DNA of 64,000 nucleotides, taken from contig NZ_JAUSXN010000001.1 in the NCBI RefSeq assembly GCF_030816015.1, positions 5,084,001 to 5,148,000 on the forward strand. Reading direction: 5' to 3'. Source of the stretch: Pedobacter sp. W3I1. GTDB taxonomy: Bacteria; Bacteroidota; Bacteroidia; Sphingobacteriales; Sphingobacteriaceae. Positions 42,847 to 52,069 of this stretch are shown one piece after another. The translations under genes were made by a program, and so were the position numbers. The first letter of the stretch is position 1. Each line of letters opens with the position of its first letter. Under the pieces are notes generated by a model. It did no database searches, was not told the DNA's origin, and saw only the letters and a list, made by a program, of their open reading frames with translations.

Positions 42847-42899
42847 GATGATGTTTGATTTAATCTTTACGCAGCAAACTTAAAAAAAACGGGATAAAT

Positions 42900-43149
42900 A
42901 ATTTGGAGAATTTATGAACACTGTTAGGTTGGTTAATCGGTTAACTGTTGTAACTGGTTAATTGTAAATAGCGAAATACTAATTGGATTGTTTAATTGTT
43001 GCATTGCCAAATTGTTAACCGCAAATTGCCAACTGAAAACTGTTAATAATGCATTCGAAAGATGGATCCCAACAATTGAACAATCTAACAATATTTAACT
43101 ATGCCTCAATTAACCAGTTTAACCGATTTAAACAATTAACCAAAAACAG
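42900..43149. repeat. GGTTAA/TTAACC-rich intergenic patch
   Basis: No gene; many GGTTAAT, GGTTAACTG and CAATTAACC words occur in both orientations, as also at 47580-47668 and 48180-48255. These patches lie on both sides of the LytTR-receptor locus. Confidence 0.45.
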
Positions 43150-43884
43150 TTAACCATTCTTCTTCCCTTCCCTCACCACTTTAAAAAATCCTTCTTTATA
43201 GGTTTCGCCAATTGGAATAGCCTGATCGTTAATATAAACAGTATTTCCATCTATCATTTTAATTTTTTCGATAGAGATAATATACGATTTATGGATGCGA
43301 TAAAATGGTGGCTGAGGCAATTCGGTTTCCAGTTCGCGCAGCGCCTGGTAAGTAATAATCCTTTGTGTAGCTGTATAAACAGAAACATAATTTTTCAATC
43401 CCTCTATGTACAGGATGTCTTCATAATTAACCTTAATAAACTTGTTCTTGGTATCGCCTTTGATGAAAATAAAATCATTTCCCTGCGCTACCTGCTGTAC
43501 AACAATTTCTTGCTGAACGGGTGCCACAGGCTGCAAAATCTGTTGTGCTTTAGTGGCTGCTTTATAAAAACGCTCATAGGAGATCGGTTTAAGCAGATAA
43601 TCTACCACATCAAGATCAAAACCCTCCAAAGCATATTCGGGATAAGCCGTGGTTAGGATTACCTTGCATTTACCACCACAGATTTTCAAAAACTGGATCC
43701 CGGTTAATTCTGGCATCTGTATGTCTAAAAAAACAAGATCAACTTTACCTTCCTGAACCAGGTTAAGCGCTTCAAAAGCATTTGTAGTGGTTCCTACCAA
43801 TTCTAAAAAAGGGGTTTTATTAATAAAGGCAGCAATAATATCAGAAGCGTAAGATTCATCATCAACGGCAAGGCAACGGATCAT
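43150..43884 (-). CDS. LytTR-family response regulator
   Basis: A 244-residue protein with a receiver domain (acidic pair D8-D9, phosphoacceptor D54 in FLDIQMP) and a C-terminal LytTR DNA-binding domain (about 135-240, with ILYIEGLKNYVSVYT). The histidine-kinase gene lies 54 nt upstream on the same strand. LytTR proteins bind paired imperfect repeats; the receptor gene divergent from the kinase is a plausible target. Confidence 0.94.
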   Translation of the reverse strand: MIRCLAVDDESYASDIIAAFINKTPFLELVGTTTNAFEALNLVQEGKVDLVFLDIQMPELTGIQFLKICGGKCKVILTTAYPEYALEGFDLDVVDYLLKPISYERFYKAATKAQQILQPVAPVQQEIVVQQVAQGNDFIFIKGDTKNKFIKVNYEDILYIEGLKNYVSVYTATQRIITYQALRELETELPQPPFYRIHKSYIISIEKIKMIDGNTVYINDQAIPIGETYKEGFFKVVREGKKNG

Positions 43885-43938
43885 AGTTGGGAGTTAGGGT
43901 TTGGCGATTAGCGTAAATTAATTATTTCAATGATACAA

Positions 43939-44946
43939 TTATAGATTTAAAATTAATGTGCTCTTATAGGTATTGCCATTATTCGAAATCAACAGTTCAT
44001 GTTTTTCAGGATAAATCAAATCTAATCTGCGGTGGATATTCACCATGCCAATACCGCTCGAATGATCTTTTTGCGCATGGCTGATCTTATTACTCACCTC
44101 GAAACTTAAGCGTTTGTTCTGCACCTTAAGTTTAATGCGCACAGGCTGTGCTTCATCATTTACCACGCCATGTTTAAGGGCATTTTCAACAAAAGGGATC
44201 AGAATCAGCGAAGCGATTTTTTGATCGGTAATGCCTTCGGTTGTAAAATCGACATAAAATTTCGGTTCAAAGCGCATTTTAAAAAGCGCAACATAACTTT
44301 CTAAATATTCTACCTCCTTATTTAAACTTACTTTACCATCCGGACTATCGTTTAGTGTATACCGCATTAAATCTGATAACCGTAAAATCGCATTCGCCAG
44401 TTGATCAGAAACGGGGATAGCCAGGGAGTAAACATAATTTAAAGTATTGTACAGAAAGTGTGGATTGATTTGTGACTTCAAGAATGAAAGCTCGGCTTTA
44501 ATCACTTCCTCCTTCAATTTTCGGTTTACCTGTTCCGATTTAAAACTCTGCTCAATACCGTAAACCGCAGCGGGTGTCACAATAAAACCAATGCTCCAAT
44601 AAATATTATCTGTGATGTAGGCCCAGGCTGTTGTACCATCATCATAGTTATGAAAACCAAGCCATTTTAAATAAAGCACTTCTTCTATTAAATACCTAAG
44701 TGCAATAAATACCGCAATGGTAAACAAAATGCCTCCGATTAACTGAGGTAATTTATTCTTTTTCAAAAATCTTGGATATACCCATAAATAACAGATATAG
44801 AATTCTATCAATTGTATAAAATTCATAGAAATATTCAAAGCGGCCTTGCTAAAAGTTGTACCATCAATTAAATAGCCACCATAAAAATAGCCTAATACGA
44901 GTATCCAGCAAAGAATATGTATGGAAATGGTTTCTATTGTTTTCAT
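43939..44946 (-). CDS. LytS-like sensor histidine kinase
   Basis: A 335-residue protein with about four N-terminal membrane helices (10-30, 42-60, 68-90, 112-132) and a His_kinase core. Histidine H163 lies in QINPHFLYNTLN, and the N-box is LIPFVENALKHGV; GIGMVNIHRRL follows. It autophosphorylates and passes phosphate to the neighbouring LytTR regulator. The sensed signal is not evident. It is divergent from the outer-membrane protein gene with a 206-bp shared region. Confidence 0.94.
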   Translation of the reverse strand: MKTIETISIHILCWILVLGYFYGGYLIDGTTFSKAALNISMNFIQLIEFYICYLWVYPRFLKKNKLPQLIGGILFTIAVFIALRYLIEEVLYLKWLGFHNYDDGTTAWAYITDNIYWSIGFIVTPAAVYGIEQSFKSEQVNRKLKEEVIKAELSFLKSQINPHFLYNTLNYVYSLAIPVSDQLANAILRLSDLMRYTLNDSPDGKVSLNKEVEYLESYVALFKMRFEPKFYVDFTTEGITDQKIASLILIPFVENALKHGVVNDEAQPVRIKLKVQNKRLSFEVSNKISHAQKDHSSGIGMVNIHRRLDLIYPEKHELLISNNGNTYKSTLILNL

Positions 44947-45152
44947 GCCTTAAAACTATACAAAGCTTTTTTAACTGCCTATTTTCTTATTCCAAACCTG
45001 CAAATAATTATCCCAACCTGTACAATTTAAGGATTAACACCTTTAATTACCGAAAAACGCATTGGGATAATATTTCAAAGGGTTGGGATTATATAATTTT
45101 TAGACTGATGCAACCTCTCCATCTTTGAATCGTCAATTATAAAACAAACAAG

Positions 45153-47570
45153 ATGATGAACTACTTATTTAAATCTGCTCTTTTTGCCCTGCTTATTTTT
45201 AGTCTTCAAACCGCCTTTGCTCAGAACATTAAGGTATCGGGAAGCATTACCGATAAAAGTAATAAAGCACTTGATTATGCTTCAATAGCATTAATCCATT
45301 TACCCGATTCGGCTTCAGTTGCCTTACAGGTTACCAACCAACAAGGTTTATATGAATTCAGCAATGTTAAATCTGGCCGGTATTTTATTAAAGCCTTAAT
45401 GATGGGTTACGGTAAAAACCAATCTGCACCGTTCGAAGTAAAAGATATGGCCGTTAAAGTTCCATCAATTATACTGGCAGATCAGGCTCAAAACCTGAAA
45501 GATGTAAACATTATATCCAAAATGCCGATAATTGACCAAAAAGCAGACCGGGTGATTGTAAATGTAGAACAGATGAATACCGCCGGCGATAATGCACTGG
45601 AAGTAATCAGCAGGTCGCCGGGTGTAAAACTGGATAAGGACGACAACATTGTACTGAAAGGTAAAAAAGGAATCAACGTGATGATTGACGGCAAAATGAG
45701 CTATATGACGGGCGTTGAATTAACCACTTACCTAAAATCGCTGCCCGGATCGGTATTAAGCAAAATCGAACTGATTTCTAACCCTCCATCCTCTTTCGAT
45801 GCTGCTGGCACAGCAGGGATCATTAACATTAAACTCAAAAGAAATAAAATGCAGGGCTTTAATGGAAACATGAATCTGGGTGGCGGTTACGGCCGTTATG
45901 AAAAAGTTTATGCTGGTACCAATCTGAATTACAATATCGGTAAGGTGAGTACGTATGTACGCTTAAATGCCGGACACTATAACTCCTACAACAGGTTAAC
46001 GTTAAACCGAACCATTGGTGACGAACAATATAACCAGCTTAGTTTCTGGCATCCGGTAACCAACAGTTTAAATTACTCTACCGGTGCCGATTATTTTATT
46101 AATGAGAAGCATACTTTAGGTTTAATGGTAAAAGGCTTTACTGCGCCTGAAGAAACCAGGGTAAACAGCAATTCGGTAAATTACAATGCAACTGGTGTAA
46201 AAATGGGCGGAACATCGATGTTTAATCCACAAAGCAATACCGAAAAAAACCACGCGCTAAATTTAAACTACCGTTTTAAAACAGATACACTGGGCGGTGA
46301 ACTGGGTTTTGATGCCGATTATGTCCAATACGATAACAGCAAAAACGAAACCTTTACCAATAATTACCTCGATGCCAGTGATCAGCTGATTGGCAATCCA
46401 ATCGATTTACGCAACAAAGGCATGGGCAACGTCTCTATTTATTCAATCAAGGCCGATTATAGCCTGAATTTTTCAAAAACATTAAAAATGGAAACGGGCT
46501 GGAAGAGCAGCTGGGTAAAATCGCAGAGCGATGTACGTTTCGATTCGCTAAAAACCGCTGGCTGGATTAACGATCCGCGCAGAACCAACGCCTTTTTATA
46601 CCATGAAAACATTAATGCAGGTTATCTTTCCTTTGATCAAAGTTTTAAAAACCTACAGGTTAAAGCAGGTTTACGTGCTGAACAGACCAGAGGTGATGGC
46701 AGTTCATCAGGTACAAATACCTTAATTGACAGGAAATACTGGAAACTTTTCCCAACGCTATTTATCTCCTTAAAACTGGATTCGAACAACCTCGTAACGG
46801 CTGCCTATCGCAAAAGCATCAACAGGCCATCATACAGCAGTTTAAATCCTTTTACCTTTTATACCGACCCCTATACAGCAATACAAGGAAACCCATTGTT
46901 GCAGCCCTCTTATGCCAATAGTTTTGAATTTAATTACTCGATTAAAAACTTCAGGATACTTACCTTAAGTTATTCGGTTAGTGATGGATCGATATCGGAA
47001 GTGATTTATCAGAACAATAGTACAAAGGAAAGTATCTCCAGACCAGAAAACCTGAACCGTACCACAAATTTTTATATGGCCACAGGAAGTCCTTTTGATA
47101 TAACCAAATGGTGGAACAACAGTACCGAAGTTTCCGTTGGTTATAACCGCACTGCATCGGCCGTACAGGGAAATGGCTATAATGCCTTCTCGTGGAATTG
47201 GTCTGTAATGTCGGATAATACCATCACTTTGCCTAAAAACTACAGCTTAACGATGTATGGTTATTACGATTCTCCTTCTATTTCTGGTTTATTCCGCAGT
47301 TTAGGGAATTACCAGTTCAATGTTGGTGTTAAAAAATCTTTCTGGAACAAAAATGCAACACTGGCCTTAAAAGTGAACGATGTGTTTAACACCAGTAAAT
47401 TCAGAGCCAACCTGGAATACAATAATATTAAAACGTATTGGCAGAACGAATGGGAAAGCCGCAGGATAAACTTAAGTTTCACCTATAAATTTGGGAATAT
47501 GAAAATCAAAACTGCCCGCAGCAGACAAACCGGAACAAGCGACGAAGAAAACAGAGTAGGCAAAAATTAA
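45153..47570 (+). CDS. Outer-membrane beta-barrel protein (TonB-receptor-like, OMP_b-brl_3 type)
   Basis: An 805-residue protein with a signal peptide (ALLIFSLQTAFAQ, cleaved near residue 24), a carboxypeptidase-regulatory-like domain (about 27-110), a plug-like region (VIVNVEQMNTAGDNALEVI, then GINVMIDGKM) and a long beta-barrel. Its length and organisation match the Bacteroidota barrel family, often paired with LytTR systems. No SusD partner is adjacent, so the ligand is unknown. Confidence 0.92.
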   Translation: MMNYLFKSALFALLIFSLQTAFAQNIKVSGSITDKSNKALDYASIALIHLPDSASVALQVTNQQGLYEFSNVKSGRYFIKALMMGYGKNQSAPFEVKDMAVKVPSIILADQAQNLKDVNIISKMPIIDQKADRVIVNVEQMNTAGDNALEVISRSPGVKLDKDDNIVLKGKKGINVMIDGKMSYMTGVELTTYLKSLPGSVLSKIELISNPPSSFDAAGTAGIINIKLKRNKMQGFNGNMNLGGGYGRYEKVYAGTNLNYNIGKVSTYVRLNAGHYNSYNRLTLNRTIGDEQYNQLSFWHPVTNSLNYSTGADYFINEKHTLGLMVKGFTAPEETRVNSNSVNYNATGVKMGGTSMFNPQSNTEKNHALNLNYRFKTDTLGGELGFDADYVQYDNSKNETFTNNYLDASDQLIGNPIDLRNKGMGNVSIYSIKADYSLNFSKTLKMETGWKSSWVKSQSDVRFDSLKTAGWINDPRRTNAFLYHENINAGYLSFDQSFKNLQVKAGLRAEQTRGDGSSSGTNTLIDRKYWKLFPTLFISLKLDSNNLVTAAYRKSINRPSYSSLNPFTFYTDPYTAIQGNPLLQPSYANSFEFNYSIKNFRILTLSYSVSDGSISEVIYQNNSTKESISRPENLNRTTNFYMATGSPFDITKWWNNSTEVSVGYNRTASAVQGNGYNAFSWNWSVMSDNTITLPKNYSLTMYGYYDSPSISGLFRSLGNYQFNVGVKKSFWNKNATLALKVNDVFNTSKFRANLEYNNIKTYWQNEWESRRINLSFTYKFGNMKIKTARSRQTGTSDEENRVGKN

Positions 47571-47579
47571 GCTTTGAGT

Positions 47580-47668
47580 AAGGTTAATTGTATAAATCGG
47601 TTAACTGGTTAATTGAGCTGTATTTCCCGATCAACAGTTAACCGATTAACCAGTTCCACCGATTAACA
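47580..47668. repeat. GGTTAA/TTAACC inverted-repeat patch
   Basis: GGTTAACTGGTTAATTGAG (about 47603-47621) and AACAGTTAACCGATTAACC (about 47635-47653) face each other between convergent genes and could terminate transcription, although no T-tract follows. The same words appear at 42930-43150. Confidence 0.45.
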
Positions 47669-47670
47669 AC

Positions 47671-48153
47671 CTATAAAACCAGTAACATCCAAACATTACA
47701 GGCAAAATGACCCGAATTACCCAATGGGGCAGCGAGTTTTTTAAATCCTGCTTTTTCGTACATACCAATTGCTGTAGAGAGCTCAGGAAACGACTCTAAA
47801 TAAACTTCATTATAACCAAAATGCTGTGCCGATTCTATACTTTTCTCCATAAGCATTTTGCCAATACCTTTACCGCGTGAAGCTGCAGAGGTATACAATT
47901 TAACCAGCTCTACACAACCATCTGGCAAGCCTTCGGTTGGATAAATACCACAGCCACCAATAATAACACCATCCTCTTCGGCCAACCAGTAAGCCGATTG
48001 AGGGTGTTCGAAAACTGTAGACAATGCATCGGTTGTAGGGTCGGTGTATACAGTGCCAGGCTTGTCTATTTTAAATTCTCTTAAAATCGTCCTGATCATT
48101 GAAGCAGTAGCAGTATTATCTTGTGCAGTTATCTTACGGATGGTAATGGCCAT
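47671..48153 (-). CDS. GNAT-family N-acetyltransferase
   Basis: A 160-residue protein with the GNAT acetyl-CoA motif RGKGIGKMLMEKSI (motif A, Q/RxxGxG/A) and the later strand-helix IGMYEKAGFKKL. The substrate is not predictable. It is convergent to the outer-membrane protein gene. The gene is flanked by GGTTAA-type patches on both sides. Confidence 0.9.
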   Translation of the reverse strand: MAITIRKITAQDNTATASMIRTILREFKIDKPGTVYTDPTTDALSTVFEHPQSAYWLAEEDGVIIGGCGIYPTEGLPDGCVELVKLYTSAASRGKGIGKMLMEKSIESAQHFGYNEVYLESFPELSTAIGMYEKAGFKKLAAPLGNSGHFACNVWMLLVL

Positions 48154-48303
48154 GTATTTTATTTTTTGTAAAGTTAGTAACTTGCATCAATTGTTTAAAT
48201 CGGCTAAACGATTAATTGAGTTAATTGTTGAGATTGACCTGCAGTTAACGGGCAACCTGGTTTTTAAGCAGCCCCTTCTGAAATAGATTTATTATTTTGG
48301 CGT

Positions 48304-48311
48304 TATGTTTG
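48304..48311 (+). promoter_or_regulatory. -7 box upstream of the LEA-like lipoprotein gene
   Basis: TATGTTTG matches TAnnTTTG, 54 nt before the ATG at 48366. No -33 element was found. Confidence 0.35.
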
Positions 48312-48365
48312 CAGTACATAAATATCCAAATTTCTGGGTACATACTATCACCTAACACACATAAA

Positions 48366-48968
48366 ATGAAACAAAGATTATTAATATGCCTTTTAACTGT
48401 TGGCCTTTTTGGCTGTGGAATAAACAGGCAGGCACAGCAGATAAAAGCCCTGGAAGACTGCACTTATAAAATTACAGGTGTACAACAGGTATCGATTGCA
48501 GGCACAGATGTAAAAAAGTTAATGGAACAGCAAAGCTTTAGCTTAACCAGTTTACCTGGGGTTGCATTAGGTTTGTTAAGAAAAGACATTCCGCTTAGAG
48601 CCAATCTGAATTTAGAAATAACCAACCCATCGAGCAATTTAGCAGCCATAAACCAGTTCGAATATAAAATATTGGTCAATAATACGGATTTGGCAGAAGG
48701 CATTGTTAACCAAAATGTAAGCATTGCACAAGGTCAAACGGTTACTGTTCCGGTGCAGCTGGTAAGCAACATTTATGGGTTAGTATCTAACGGAAATGTT
48801 TTTAATGATATTATCAAGGCTGCTCAGAAAGGATCATCTTCAAAAGATGAAAAACTAGGCCTATTAACCATTAAAATAAAGCCAACCTTTATGCTGGGCA
48901 ATACACCTGTTAAATATCCTGGTTACATTACCATTAACAAAGATATCAGCAGTAAAATATTATTGTAA
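48366..48968 (+). CDS. Lipoprotein with LEA-type/WHy-like beta-sandwich
   Basis: A 200-residue protein with lipoprotein signal peptide (LLICLLTVGLFGC, lipobox LFGC) and a mature domain containing NLEITNPSSNLAAINQFEYK and LAEGIVNQNVSIAQGQTVTVPVQL, which resembles LEA_2/WHy beta-sandwich proteins. The frame extends to ATG 48297, but the signal peptide begins at ATG 48366. The function is not known; it would be anchored in a membrane facing the periplasm. A bidirectional terminator (48990-49015) follows. Confidence 0.85.
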   Translation: MKQRLLICLLTVGLFGCGINRQAQQIKALEDCTYKITGVQQVSIAGTDVKKLMEQQSFSLTSLPGVALGLLRKDIPLRANLNLEITNPSSNLAAINQFEYKILVNNTDLAEGIVNQNVSIAQGQTVTVPVQLVSNIYGLVSNGNVFNDIIKAAQKGSSSKDEKLGLLTIKIKPTFMLGNTPVKYPGYITINKDISSKILL

Positions 48969-48989
48969 ATATAACCATAAATAAAAATA

Positions 48990-49015
48990 CCCGCTTAACA
49001 AGCATGTTAAGCGGG
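48990..49015. terminator. Bidirectional intrinsic terminator
   Basis: Perfect 11-bp arms CCCGCTTAACA (48990-49000) and TGTTAAGCGGG (49005-49015), AGCA loop, T-rich on the minus side (GTATTTTTATTT) and weakly T-rich on the plus side. It separates the convergent lipoprotein and S41 protease genes. Confidence 0.8.
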
Positions 49016-49035
49016 CATTTTCGTTAAAAGATTGA

Positions 49036-50634
49036 TTAAAATCTTTTGTCAGGTGTCATGATCATCCCCTTAATTCCTTTTGGATCCAACTTTTCATCCA
49101 GCGACCTCAGTTCTGCAACCGATAGTTTTGATGGCATTGCTGTTGTGGTTGCACTTAAACTAGCTGTTTTTGCAGCTGTAGTTACAAAACTACCGTTTTT
49201 GGCATACAATAATGCGTAAGCCAGCAAAGTCTCTGTTTCATCTCCCCAGGCTTTGGTTAAATCTTCTGCCGATTCTTTATCAACCGTGAGGCCTGAATAG
49301 TAGCCACCAACGCCAAGTTTATTTTTCGTTTCAAATTCTGGGATATACATATCCACCTTGTCTATTCTGATCGGGAAGAAACCAACAGGTTTACCATAAG
49401 TTGTTCTACCGATTAACTTTACATCCATTACCGGTTTTAAGCTGTTAATGGTTAATTCGCTTGCAGATGCAGTAGATCCCGTTACGATAAAATAAACCCT
49501 GTTTAATGTTAAACTACCTGATTTTGCAAATTTCTCTATATTATCGGTAGCTGTAGGCGAATAATTTAAATCAGCATAAGTGGCATACTTTCCATTTACA
49601 CCCGTGGTAAAGGTCTGTAATTTACCCGCATCATCTAACAATGGTTGGTGTGCCAAAATGGAGGCTTTACGCTGAGCAGTAGTGATAGACTGTAGATAGT
49701 TATTGTAATAAGAAGTAAACATCGTATTACCTGTTTCTCCTGCTGGTGCTGCTAAATTAATCATCTGGGTAGCTGTTGAAACATAACCCCCACCGTTATA
49801 GCGTAAATCAATAATCAATTCGCTTACCCCCTGGGTAGCAAAATTAGAAAAAACTGCATTTATGGCTGCAGAAGCATTATTGGTAAAACTATTAAATACA
49901 ATGTAACCCACTTTCTTTGTACCAACCGTATAAACATTGGTAAATAATATCGGATTAACAGTATATAAACTGCTAGCTATAACCGCTGTTTTCGGGTTGC
50001 CTCCAATATCATTAAAAGCTAAAGTCACACTTGCATTTGTACCAAAAATGGCGTTATTTAAAAAGTTAACGGCACCAGGATAGGTTAGATCTGTTCTTCC
50101 GTTTACACTGGTTATCCTACAGCCACGGGTTAACCCCTGCAATGCTGCCGGTGAGTTTGGATAAACATATTTTACCCTTAAATCTGCCGTGCTATTATAC
50201 TGAACAGAAAAACCGTAATCATTGGCCGAACCGTTTACATCTGCTTTAAGTACTCCTGTTTTACCTGTTGTAGCTGCCGTATAGTCGAAAAACGAATATT
50301 TAGGTTCGCTTGAAGTGCTTACAAATTCATAAGGTTTTCCTGTTGCCGGATCTAAAGAATATTGTGTCATGGCATATAACTCAGCTTCATTCGAACTAAA
50401 TCCGCGTGGATTAAATACTTCATAAGTCGGCAGTGAAGTATTCCAATAATAAAGTTCTTTACCGTATAAAAAAATAGAATCTTTAGTCAATTCATCCCGT
50501 GTTCCGTTAGGCGTTGTCACTACGGGTGGAGTTACAGGCTCATCGGGCACGTTACTGCTCTTTTTGCAGCCAGTAATGGCCCCAAAACTTAAAAAACCTA
50601 GTGCAACCAGGTAAAGGAATCTCTTATTTCTCAT
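49036..50634 (-). CDS. S41-family C-terminal processing peptidase lipoprotein
   Basis: A 532-residue protein with lipobox signal (VALGFLSFGAITGC), a PDZ-like region (VYPNSPAALQGLTRGCRITSVNG) and an S41 protease core with the nucleophile region VTGSTASASELTIN and later TYGKPVGFFPI. It is probably a periplasmic or surface protease. Substrates are unknown. The gene stands alone, with a terminator at 48990-49015. Confidence 0.88.
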   Translation of the reverse strand: MRNKRFLYLVALGFLSFGAITGCKKSSNVPDEPVTPPVVTTPNGTRDELTKDSIFLYGKELYYWNTSLPTYEVFNPRGFSSNEAELYAMTQYSLDPATGKPYEFVSTSSEPKYSFFDYTAATTGKTGVLKADVNGSANDYGFSVQYNSTADLRVKYVYPNSPAALQGLTRGCRITSVNGRTDLTYPGAVNFLNNAIFGTNASVTLAFNDIGGNPKTAVIASSLYTVNPILFTNVYTVGTKKVGYIVFNSFTNNASAAINAVFSNFATQGVSELIIDLRYNGGGYVSTATQMINLAAPAGETGNTMFTSYYNNYLQSITTAQRKASILAHQPLLDDAGKLQTFTTGVNGKYATYADLNYSPTATDNIEKFAKSGSLTLNRVYFIVTGSTASASELTINSLKPVMDVKLIGRTTYGKPVGFFPIRIDKVDMYIPEFETKNKLGVGGYYSGLTVDKESAEDLTKAWGDETETLLAYALLYAKNGSFVTTAAKTASLSATTTAMPSKLSVAELRSLDEKLDPKGIKGMIMTPDKRF

Positions 50635-50953
50635 GGAAATTATGGTAACGTTATCTTTTATATACGTATTGGATAATAGTTAAGTTGTTCAGGAAGAAAC
50701 TTTTATCAACCAACAAACTAAATTTAATTCAAAATATTGTGCTCTTGCGCATATGTATCGGTGAATTACGTAAATCTACCGATTAAATTACTTTTCGCTG
50801 AGATATTTATTAAATTTCAAAAAAGATATTTCAAAACGGTGTCCAGACGAAAGTCCTTATGCCCCCATAAATTGTCGCCTTTGCACCGCTTAAGTTAATC
50901 AAATCCTCTGCAAATTTGTTATACTAACTATCTGATTTAAAAATCTAAGAACC
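50635..50953. other. Gene-free intergenic region
   Basis: The gap of about 320 bp between the divergent S41 and SRPBCC genes has no credible open reading frame, no consensus promoter and no strong inverted repeat that I could see. Confidence 0.5.
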
Positions 50954-51403
50954 ATGGAAAAGATCGAATTTAAAACCACAATTAACGCCAAAGCAGAAAA
51001 AGTTTGGGATGTTCTTTTTGGCGTAGAAACCTACCCCAAGTGGACAGCTGCTTTTATGGAAGGCTCGCGTGTAGAAACCGATTGGAAAAAAGGAAGCAAA
51101 GCCCTGTTTCTCGGTAATAACGGAGATGGAATGGTAGCTGTGATCCAAGACAATATCCCTAACCGATACATGTCTATCAAACACCTGGGCGAAATAAAAG
51201 ATGGCAAGGAAGATCTCAGCGGAGATTGGGGCGAAACACTCGAGAATTATACCCTCAATGAAAAAGATGGAAAAACGGAGCTTACTATTGATATGGATAT
51301 CAGCGAAGATTGGAAAGCGTATTTTGAGAAAATCTGGCCAAAAGCCTTAGATAAGGTTAAAGAAATAGCCGAAAAACGAAATGAATATCACGTAGAAACA
51401 TAA
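50954..51403 (+). CDS. SRPBCC-domain (AHSA1/START-like) protein
   Basis: A 149-residue protein with the helix-grip fold pattern: IEFKTTINAKAEKVWDVLF (strand and helix), YPKWTAAFMEGS, a middle beta-sheet (GMVAVIQDNIPNRYMSIKHL) and the C-terminal long helix (YFEKIWPKALDKVKEIAEK). Members bind hydrophobic ligands or chaperone partners. No signal peptide is present. The terminator at 51425-51460 lies just after the stop. Confidence 0.85.
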   Translation: MEKIEFKTTINAKAEKVWDVLFGVETYPKWTAAFMEGSRVETDWKKGSKALFLGNNGDGMVAVIQDNIPNRYMSIKHLGEIKDGKEDLSGDWGETLENYTLNEKDGKTELTIDMDISEDWKAYFEKIWPKALDKVKEIAEKRNEYHVET

Positions 51404-51424
51404 ATGTTCGCTACCTCAAAACGT

Positions 51425-51460
51425 AAAAAGCCTTACATTTCTGCAAGGCTTTTGTTTTTT
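51425..51460. terminator. Bidirectional terminator shared by tRNA-Phe copy 1 and the SRPBCC gene
   Basis: Arms AAAAGCCTT (51426-51434) and AAGGCTTTT (51445-51453), 10-nt loop, followed on the plus strand by GTTTTTT and on the minus strand by TTTTTACG. It serves the convergent SRPBCC gene and the tRNA-Phe unit. Confidence 0.8.
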
Positions 51461-51464
51461 TAAG

Positions 51465-51537
51465 TGGTGCCACCTGGATTCGAACCAGGGACACAAGGAT
51501 TTTCAGTCCTTTGCTCTACCGACTGAGCTATGGCACC
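51465..51537 (-). tRNA. tRNA-Phe (GAA), copy 1
   Basis: A 73-nt cloverleaf on the minus strand: acceptor arms GGTGCCA/TGGCACC with discriminator A, D arm with AGCTCAGTCGGTAGAGC, anticodon GAA at 51504-51502 in loop CTGAAAA, and T arm GGTTCGAATCC. The CCA tail is not encoded. A promoter lies upstream (51552-51582) and a terminator downstream. Confidence 0.95.
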
Positions 51538-51551
51538 CCCTTTTGGGATTG

Positions 51552-51582
51552 CAAATGTAGTGTTCTTTTTCCCAAATCCAAA
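51552..51582 (-). promoter_or_regulatory. Promoter of tRNA-Phe copy 1
   Basis: Minus-strand TTTG (51582-51579), a 19-nt spacer and TACATTTG (51559-51552) match the Bacteroidota -33/-7 pattern. The inferred start is near 51545, just before the mature tRNA. Confidence 0.7.
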
Positions 51583-51733
51583 AAAGGATTCAAATTTATT
51601 TTAAAAAAATAACGACCTGTTTAGCCATATGAATTCATTTTTCTGATAATCAGCAAAATGCAATCAAAAAAATATTGATCAAATCTGCTACTTTCTTTCT
51701 TTTCCGTAAAACAATAGCGAAAGGCTAGAAATC

Positions 51734-51763
51734 AAAAAAGCCTCTCATTTCTGAAAGGCTTTT
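51734..51763 (-). terminator. Terminator of tRNA-Phe copy 2
   Basis: Arms AAAAGCCT (51736-51743) and AGGCTTTT (51756-51763), T-tract on the minus strand. It is the counterpart of the copy 1 terminator and has a similar sequence. Confidence 0.75.
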
Positions 51764-51768
51764 GGAAG

Positions 51769-51841
51769 TGGTGCCACCTGGATTCGAACCAGGGACACAA
51801 GGATTTTCAGTCCTTTGCTCTACCGACTGAGCTATGGCACC
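51769..51841 (-). tRNA. tRNA-Phe (GAA), copy 2
   Basis: Identical to copy 1 over all 73 nt, anticodon GAA at 51808-51806. Flanking promoter and terminator are also similar, so the unit was duplicated as a whole with about 304 bp between copies. It has no encoded CCA. Confidence 0.95.
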
Positions 51842-51856
51842 ATCCGTTTGGGATTG

Positions 51857-51887
51857 CAAATGTAGCGTTCTTTTTTCAAAAGCAAAA
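51857..51887 (-). promoter_or_regulatory. Promoter of tRNA-Phe copy 2
   Basis: Minus-strand TTTTG (51887-51883), an 18-nt spacer and TACATTTG (51864-51857). Confidence 0.7.
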
Positions 51888-52069
51888 CTTTTTTCCGATT
51901 ATTTCATTGCTACGCTGATTATCAATTAATTAATTTTTCGCCTTTCTTAAAATAAGCCTTAATCATTGCTTAGAATGAGTACAAACAAACAATTTTATTA
52001 TTTTTTTTATGCATGCATAGTAATTTATTTAGATTAATATCCTAATTTAGCGTAACAATCTAATATTGC

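Noticed and set aside
42900..43149. CRISPR array
   Set aside because: GGTTAA words recur but without constant repeat length or spacers; no cas genes in the window.
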